From an uncultured bacterium (lineage in GTDB: Bacteria; Bacillota; Clostridia; Lachnospirales; Lachnospiraceae): a DNA stretch of 35,581 nucleotides. Both the position numbers and the translations under genes were made by a program. The notes below the pieces were generated by a model. That model was not told the DNA's origin. It worked only from the letters and a program-made list of their open reading frames with translations, and made no database searches. How positions within the stretch are numbered: position 1 is the stretch's first letter; each line of letters opens with the position of its first letter. Where the stretch lies: the NCBI GenBank assembly GCA_905215405.1, contig CAJMQE010000037.1, positions 1 to 35,581 on the forward strand. Direction: 5' to 3'. Shown piece after piece: positions 32,321-35,581 of the stretch.

Positions 32321-32599
32321 CTACAAATTTCGCTTTCTGTTTCTATATCTTTGCATTTCAAGCCTTTTTAATTCTCTCAAATGAATTTTGCGACATTCTT
32401 CACATCTACAAGTTTCATTATCTTTTGAATCCACAACAACTTCTTTTCCACAATCCACACATATAATAGTTTTAGTTTCTTGTGGTTGATATGCTCCGCA
32501 TTTATCGCACAACTTTTGATTTGGGGCATTTGGAACGAATCTCTCTCCGCATTTGTCGCATTGAATACTATATCTATTACATATAAGAACTACTGGCAT
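32321..32599 (-). CDS. Small double zinc-ribbon protein
   Basis: A 92-residue protein with four CxxC knuckles (CDKCGERF, CDKCGAYQ, CVDCGKEV, CEECRKIH), enough for two zinc ribbons, and a basic C terminus (LKRLEMQRYRNRKRNL) suited to nucleic-acid binding. A role as a transcription or antitermination factor is possible but unproven. There is no ribosome site; instead the motif TTGTAGCGATTA ends at the base before the ATG, so the true start or mode of initiation is uncertain. Confidence 0.65.
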   Translation of the reverse strand: MPVVLICNRYSIQCDKCGERFVPNAPNQKLCDKCGAYQPQETKTIICVDCGKEVVVDSKDNETCRCEECRKIHLRELKRLEMQRYRNRKRNL

Positions 32600-32674
32600 A
32601 ATCGCTACAAGCCTTGATTTTACTAGTTCTGAACAGCATTAAGAAACTTCACATTTTTATTTCTTATCTCGCAC

Positions 32675-32714
32675 GTTCTCTCTACATATAGCGGACGAAT
32701 TTTATCGGCTACAA
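32675..32714. repeat. 40-bp direct repeat, copy 1
   Basis: Matches 34095-34134 at 39 of 40 positions. It begins GTTCTCTCTACATATAGCGG and ends GGCTACAA. It lies after the Ig-like gene and before the zinc-ribbon gene. A shorter related sequence (GTAGACGAA...GCTACAA) is at 32214-32270. Confidence 0.9.
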
Positions 32715-32836
32715 CCATTGAAAATAGGGCGTTTCAGAAATTCCGTAAAGTAATATTTTGCTACTTTTCAATAAAATTTATTAATACTCTATTAACCTAT
32801 TCTGGCTTTCTACAAGCCTCTGTAAGACATTTAAAC

Positions 32837-32881
32837 TAATAAGAGGGTAAATTGCCTACCTATAACAATAAACCCTCTTAA
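32837..32881 (-). terminator. Hairpin after the Ig-like gene
   Basis: TAAGAGGGT pairs with ACCCTCTTA across a 23-base loop, 31 bases after the stop of the Ig-like gene. The T run is weak. Confidence 0.6.
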
Positions 32882-32911
32882 ATCGCTTATTTTTAGTGAC
32901 TTTTAAATGCC

Positions 32912-34018
32912 TTACGCACTAATCACAGCATTATAACTAACACTATATAATCCATCATCACTTGTACAAGTCAACACTAATACATTATCAATAATATCGT
33001 AATCTTCAGCGACACTAATCATACATTTATTCCCATCATAAGTAATTGTGAAATCACTCGTAGGCATACCATTATAATTAAATGTCCAAACTGCGGTAAA
33101 ATTTTGCTCAACTCCATTAGAATCAACTAGTTTAGGTGTGAACGTCCTTTTCAATCCACCTGCTAACAATGTACCACTAGATAAAATAGTCATAGTATAA
33201 TTCATTACAGGCGGAGTTGCTTGCATAATAGTTAATACAGTACTACTTGTAATAGTATTATGTTCAACCCATGTAGCAGTAATCGTTACACTACCAGTTT
33301 TAAGCATGGTGAGTAATCCACTGGAATTTACTGTTGCTATTGTTGTATCACTAGATGCATATGTAATGGTTGCGGTTATATCTGCTACATCATTAATTGT
33401 GGCTGCATATGACAACTGATATGTTTTATTATCTAAATCCAGAGCAGTCACACCATTATAAATCATGGCATAAGTATCTGGTGTATTCAATTCTCTTGTT
33501 AAATACAAATAAGCCATATTATTGTTGTAAAAATAATTTCCAACTTTATATGTTCCACCAAAATTCTTAAATATTTTATTTATTGCAATATTCTTTGAAA
33601 TATCATTTAAGCCAGTATACACAATAATTGATCCGCTTATTACACTTACAATTTTACCCTCTGATACACCATATTTATCACTTGATACGACAATAGGTAC
33701 GTTATACCATACGTTATTGTATTGTACTGGTAATGTTGTATTACATTTTAAAGCAATTGAAGTATAATAAATATTGCTCTCGGTTGCATCTTGATTGGAA
33801 ATAATATAATTTTCCCCTTTGTAGGTGAATATAGTTCCCATTGTGATATTTGTATCTTGTGCATAATACAATCTTAATTTACCTTGTGAATCTGTTCCAC
33901 GATTGGTTTTACGAAAAAATACTTTATATTTAGTGCCAGAATAATACTCTGCTATTTCTTGACCTTCTCGAAGCATTGTATTATTGAATTGGCGTTCTGT
34001 TATTTGTTTAATGTTCAT
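32912..34018 (-). CDS. Structural protein with Ig-like (Big_2) domain
   Basis: A 368-residue protein. The N-terminal part (about 1-95; QITERQFNNTMLREGQEIA, then a beta-rich KYKVFFRK...YYAQ segment) resembles small head-closure or adaptor proteins. A middle beta region follows, then a bacterial Ig-like domain (about 195-265; TYASSDTTIATVNSSGLLTM) and a second Ig-like fold (about 270-368). There is no signal peptide, consistent with a virion protein. It could decorate the head or bind a borrowed tail. AAAGGGG precedes the ATG. It is bracketed by 40-bp direct repeats. Confidence 0.75.
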   Translation of the reverse strand: MNIKQITERQFNNTMLREGQEIAEYYSGTKYKVFFRKTNRGTDSQGKLRLYYAQDTNITMGTIFTYKGENYIISNQDATESNIYYTSIALKCNTTLPVQYNNVWYNVPIVVSSDKYGVSEGKIVSVISGSIIVYTGLNDISKNIAINKIFKNFGGTYKVGNYFYNNNMAYLYLTRELNTPDTYAMIYNGVTALDLDNKTYQLSYAATINDVADITATITYASSDTTIATVNSSGLLTMLKTGSVTITATWVEHNTITSSTVLTIMQATPPVMNYTMTILSSGTLLAGGLKRTFTPKLVDSNGVEQNFTAVWTFNYNGMPTSDFTITYDGNKCMISVAEDYDIIDNVLVLTCTSDDGLYSVSYNAVISA

Positions 34019-34094
34019 GTTTATTTTCCCCTTTCTGATTGATGGGTGTAATTTTAATAGACACCCTTTGCAGGATGTTTAAGTTGGTTGTGAT

Positions 34095-34134
34095 GTTCTC
34101 TCTACATATAGCGGACGAATTTTATAGGCTACAA
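34095..34134. repeat. 40-bp direct repeat, copy 2
   Basis: Partner of 32675-32714, one mismatch. It lies between the integrase terminator and the Ig-like gene start. On the minus strand a TTGTAG and a TATATG box are 18 bases apart, so a weak promoter is possible. Confidence 0.9.
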
Positions 34135-34194
34135 TATGCTTAAATACTAACTTTTATTAAAAAGCAATACACCAATTTTAGCCATTTTTTACAT

Positions 34195-34226
34195 CAAAAA
34201 AGCACCCTAACTTAAAATTAGAGTGC
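34195..34226 (-). terminator. Integrase terminator
   Basis: GCACTCTAA / TTAGGGTGC stem with a 7-base loop and six T on the minus strand, nine bases after the integrase stop. Confidence 0.85.
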
Positions 34227-34234
34227 CTATTATA

Positions 34235-35176
34235 TTACATCCTTATAACTGATTGTTTCGTCTTAAAGTTATCTAATGGATTGAATTTCTCAAAGTCAAG
34301 TTGTAAATCATTGCCAAACATCTGCACATATTCCTTTGTGACATCTAAAGTACTATGACCTAGTATCTTTTGCAATCTAAATATATCGCCACCTGTAAGA
34401 ATCCAATTCTTAGCAAACGTATGTCTGAATAGATGGCATGATGTTTTATTCACATTATGCTTGATATTATATTCTTGCACCATCTGTTCAAATGTTCTTA
34501 AACTACCTTGTTCACCATAAATATTACAGAATAAATAATCATCTGGTTTACCACCACGAATTTCTAAATATTCTGTGAGGATATCAGATAGCGTATTTGA
34601 CAATGGAATAATCTGTTGCCTACGGTTTTTGGTCTTTCTAAGCATGATAACATTATCCTCAAAATTTATATCTTGAATGGTTAAACTTAATGCACTTGAT
34701 ATACGATTGCCAGTGCCAAGTAAATAATTTTCAAATACCCATGTTTTGTATTCTGTAAAACTGCATTGATTAATGTTGGGTTTAGTAAGCAATCGTTGCA
34801 ATTCATCTTCCGAATAGGTTTCTTTCAGTTTCTTCTCTACCTTTGGCATCCTGATCTTAAATGATTCCAAATACTTACAATCCATACTGTAATATAAAAA
34901 TGCTCTTATGGTTCTCAGATAAGAATTAATAGTAATATCATTTACCTTATTATGGCTACGCAAAAATAAGATAAATTCATCTACAGTATTCTCGTCAATA
35001 TCCTGTATTAAATTTGTTGATACATCAATAAAATCAGAAAATATTTTGAAATGTTTTTGATAGGTGATGATTGTTCGTTCAGATAAATTGCGTACTTTTA
35101 CCTTACGCATAAAAAGATTGAATGATTCCTCGATTGACAAATTTGTGTTCTTTGCCATAATAATTTTTTCTTTCAT
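34235..35176 (-). CDS. int: Tyrosine site-specific integrase
   Basis: A 313-residue recombinase that would insert and excise the element at tRNA-Leu. A SAM-like core-binding domain (about 12-105) precedes the catalytic domain (about 120-305) with R158 (GTGNRIS), K181/183 (RKTKN), H248-x-x-R251 (HLFRHTF), H274 (LGHSTLDVT) and nucleophile Y283. All catalytic residues are intact. It lacks an arm-binding N-terminal domain of the lambda type. The start at 35176 has AAGGAG nine bases upstream; a TTG two codons earlier is less likely. Its gene ends at a terminator and begins 133 bases from the attachment site. Confidence 0.95.
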   Translation of the reverse strand: MKEKIIMAKNTNLSIEESFNLFMRKVKVRNLSERTIITYQKHFKIFSDFIDVSTNLIQDIDENTVDEFILFLRSHNKVNDITINSYLRTIRAFLYYSMDCKYLESFKIRMPKVEKKLKETYSEDELQRLLTKPNINQCSFTEYKTWVFENYLLGTGNRISSALSLTIQDINFEDNVIMLRKTKNRRQQIIPLSNTLSDILTEYLEIRGGKPDDYLFCNIYGEQGSLRTFEQMVQEYNIKHNVNKTSCHLFRHTFAKNWILTGGDIFRLQKILGHSTLDVTKEYVQMFGNDLQLDFEKFNPLDNFKTKQSVIRM

Positions 35177-35192
35177 AGACAAAATCTCCTTC

Positions 35193-35218
35193 GTTAGACT
35201 AGGTTAAAATGTTCTAAT
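35193..35218. promoter_or_regulatory. GTTAGA-N14-TCTAAT half-site pair upstream of int
   Basis: Half-sites match those at 19985-20015 (GTTAGAT...ATCTAAC) near the other end of the element. In the excised circle both pairs would flank the attachment site. They could be integrase accessory sites or repressor operators. Confidence 0.4.
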
Positions 35219-35250
35219 AATCTACCGAAAGAAATTACATAGAAATAAAT

Positions 35251-35299
35251 AAAAAAAAGAAGCCTTAAATCACTGTAACCCAGTAAATTCAAGACTTCT
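35251..35299 (-). terminator. Element-supplied terminator of tRNA-Leu
   Basis: A long stem (arms AGAAGCCTTAAATCACTG and its near complement, 5-base loop) followed on the minus strand by a run of T. It lies 14 bases past the tRNA 3' end, inside the element, and separates the strong tRNA promoter from the integrase gene. Confidence 0.75.
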
Positions 35300-35309
35300 T
35301 CTAATACCC

Positions 35310-35367
35310 AGATGCGGATGGCGGGACTTGAACCCGCACGATGTCACCACCGGCAGATTTTGAGTCT
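35310..35367. repeat. tRNA-proximal attachment site
   Basis: The 58-bp core identical to 19857-19914. Here it completes the functional tRNA-Leu gene, so the element brought the 3' half with it. Confidence 0.95.
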
Positions 35368-35395
35368 GCTGCGTCTGCCATTCCGCCACATCCGC
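35313..35395 (-). tRNA. tRNA-Leu (anticodon CAA)
   Basis: An 83-base tRNA. Acceptor stem GCGGATG pairs with CATCCGC, discriminator A, no encoded CCA. Anticodon stem GCAGA/TCTGC holds loop CTCAAAA with anticodon CAA, which reads UUG. A long variable arm (as in class II tRNAs) and the TTCAAGT T-loop are present. Its 3' 55 bases come from the integrated element. Confidence 0.97.
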
Positions 35396-35407
35396 AAGAA
35401 CTATTAA

Positions 35408-35436
35408 ATTATAACAGTTAAATCGAATTTTGTCAA
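35408..35436 (-). promoter_or_regulatory. tRNA-Leu promoter
   Basis: Perfect consensus: TTGACA (35431-35436), 17-bp spacer, TATAAT (35408-35413), 12 bases before the tRNA 5' end. Confidence 0.9.
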
Positions 35437-35581
35437 CAAAAATAAATTTGTTATCTTCTTTAGGAAAAGTCTTTTATAATATGCGTTCTTGCGACTCATT
35501 TTCATACTCTTTGCATATACTGTAATATAGGAGCATTCCTGTTAAGTAACAAATGGCAGGTTTGCAAAAAATGAGCGTCAC

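Larger units (their letters stand above)
19857..35367. mobile_element. Integrated 15.45-kb phage-satellite-like element
   Basis: Bounded by 58-bp direct repeats of a tRNA-Leu 3' half, with a tyrosine integrase next to the reconstituted tRNA. The repeat offset gives a unit of 15,453 bp. All recognisable protein genes are on one strand and the DNA is visibly richer in A+T than the host part. It encodes terminase, portal, scaffold, capsid, connector-like and Ig-like proteins, a holin-like protein and a primase, but no tail, protease or endolysin genes. Size and content resemble capsid-forming phage-inducible islands. That grouping is inference; a reduced prophage is the alternative. Confidence 0.9.

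Overview
The window is a piece of a low-GC Gram-positive (Clostridia, most likely Lachnospiraceae-like) chromosome carrying one integrated mobile element. The evidence is AAGGAG-type ribosome binding sites before nearly every gene, TTGACA/TATAAT promoters with 17-bp spacers, a glutamine-dependent NAD synthase, an NrtR-type regulator, a gut-type set of glycosidases, and A+T-rich intergenic DNA. Genus assignment is inference.

Positions 1-9150 hold ordinary metabolism, almost all on the minus strand. A lone bioB has a consensus promoter followed by a BirA-type operator. An NAD-salvage operon nrtR-pncA-pncB-nadE runs from a promoter at 6394-6422 that is overlapped and followed by two copies of the palindrome AATAGT-N7-ACTATT, and it ends at a perfect terminator (1447-1479). 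The products form one pathway: PncA deamidates nicotinamide, PncB makes nicotinate mononucleotide, NadE makes NAD, and NrtR senses pathway output. An acetyltransferase and two aldo/keto reductases follow, with a divergent LysR regulator.

Positions 9150-19856 hold a four-helix membrane protein, a methyl-accepting chemotaxis protein with a possible sigma-D promoter, a PNPOx-family flavoprotein, and an unlisted 58-residue Cys-rich protein. A GH27 alpha-galactosidase fused to a rhodanese domain is divergent from a GH78 alpha-L-rhamnosidase that is broken by a one-base slip in a poly-A run. A DUF2798-like membrane protein follows a structured leader RNA. Several intergenic gaps carry short tandem repeats (16-23 bp units).

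Positions 19857-35367 are a 15.45-kb element inserted in a tRNA-Leu(CAA) gene. Both ends carry an identical 58-bp copy of the tRNA 3' half. The copy next to the integrase completes the working tRNA; the other is the displaced fragment. All recognisable protein genes are on the minus strand: tyrosine integrase, Ig-like structural protein, zinc-ribbon protein, scaffold, BhlA/UviB-like holin, major capsid, XRE-type protein, two small unknowns, AEP-type primase with a zinc finger, probable small terminase, large terminase, SPP1-type portal, a zinc-ribbon membrane protein, a connector-like protein and one unknown. There is no tail tube, tape measure, baseplate, capsid protease or endolysin. The content and size match a capsid-forming phage satellite (cf-PICI-like) that would make and fill its own small heads and borrow tails and probably lysis from a helper. 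A decayed prophage is the alternative, but every major gene is intact.

The most interesting parts of the element are non-coding: three exact DnaA boxes inside the 3' end of the portal gene beside a 1.1-kb gene-free A+T-rich region with repeats (candidate origin); a second repeat/inverted-repeat complex between primase and terminase; a strong plus-strand promoter firing into a structured roughly 300-nt gene-free region (candidate ncRNA); a 40-bp direct repeat flanking the Ig-like gene; and a recurring TTGTAGC(A/G)ATTA motif. All calls are by reading; no database search was run.
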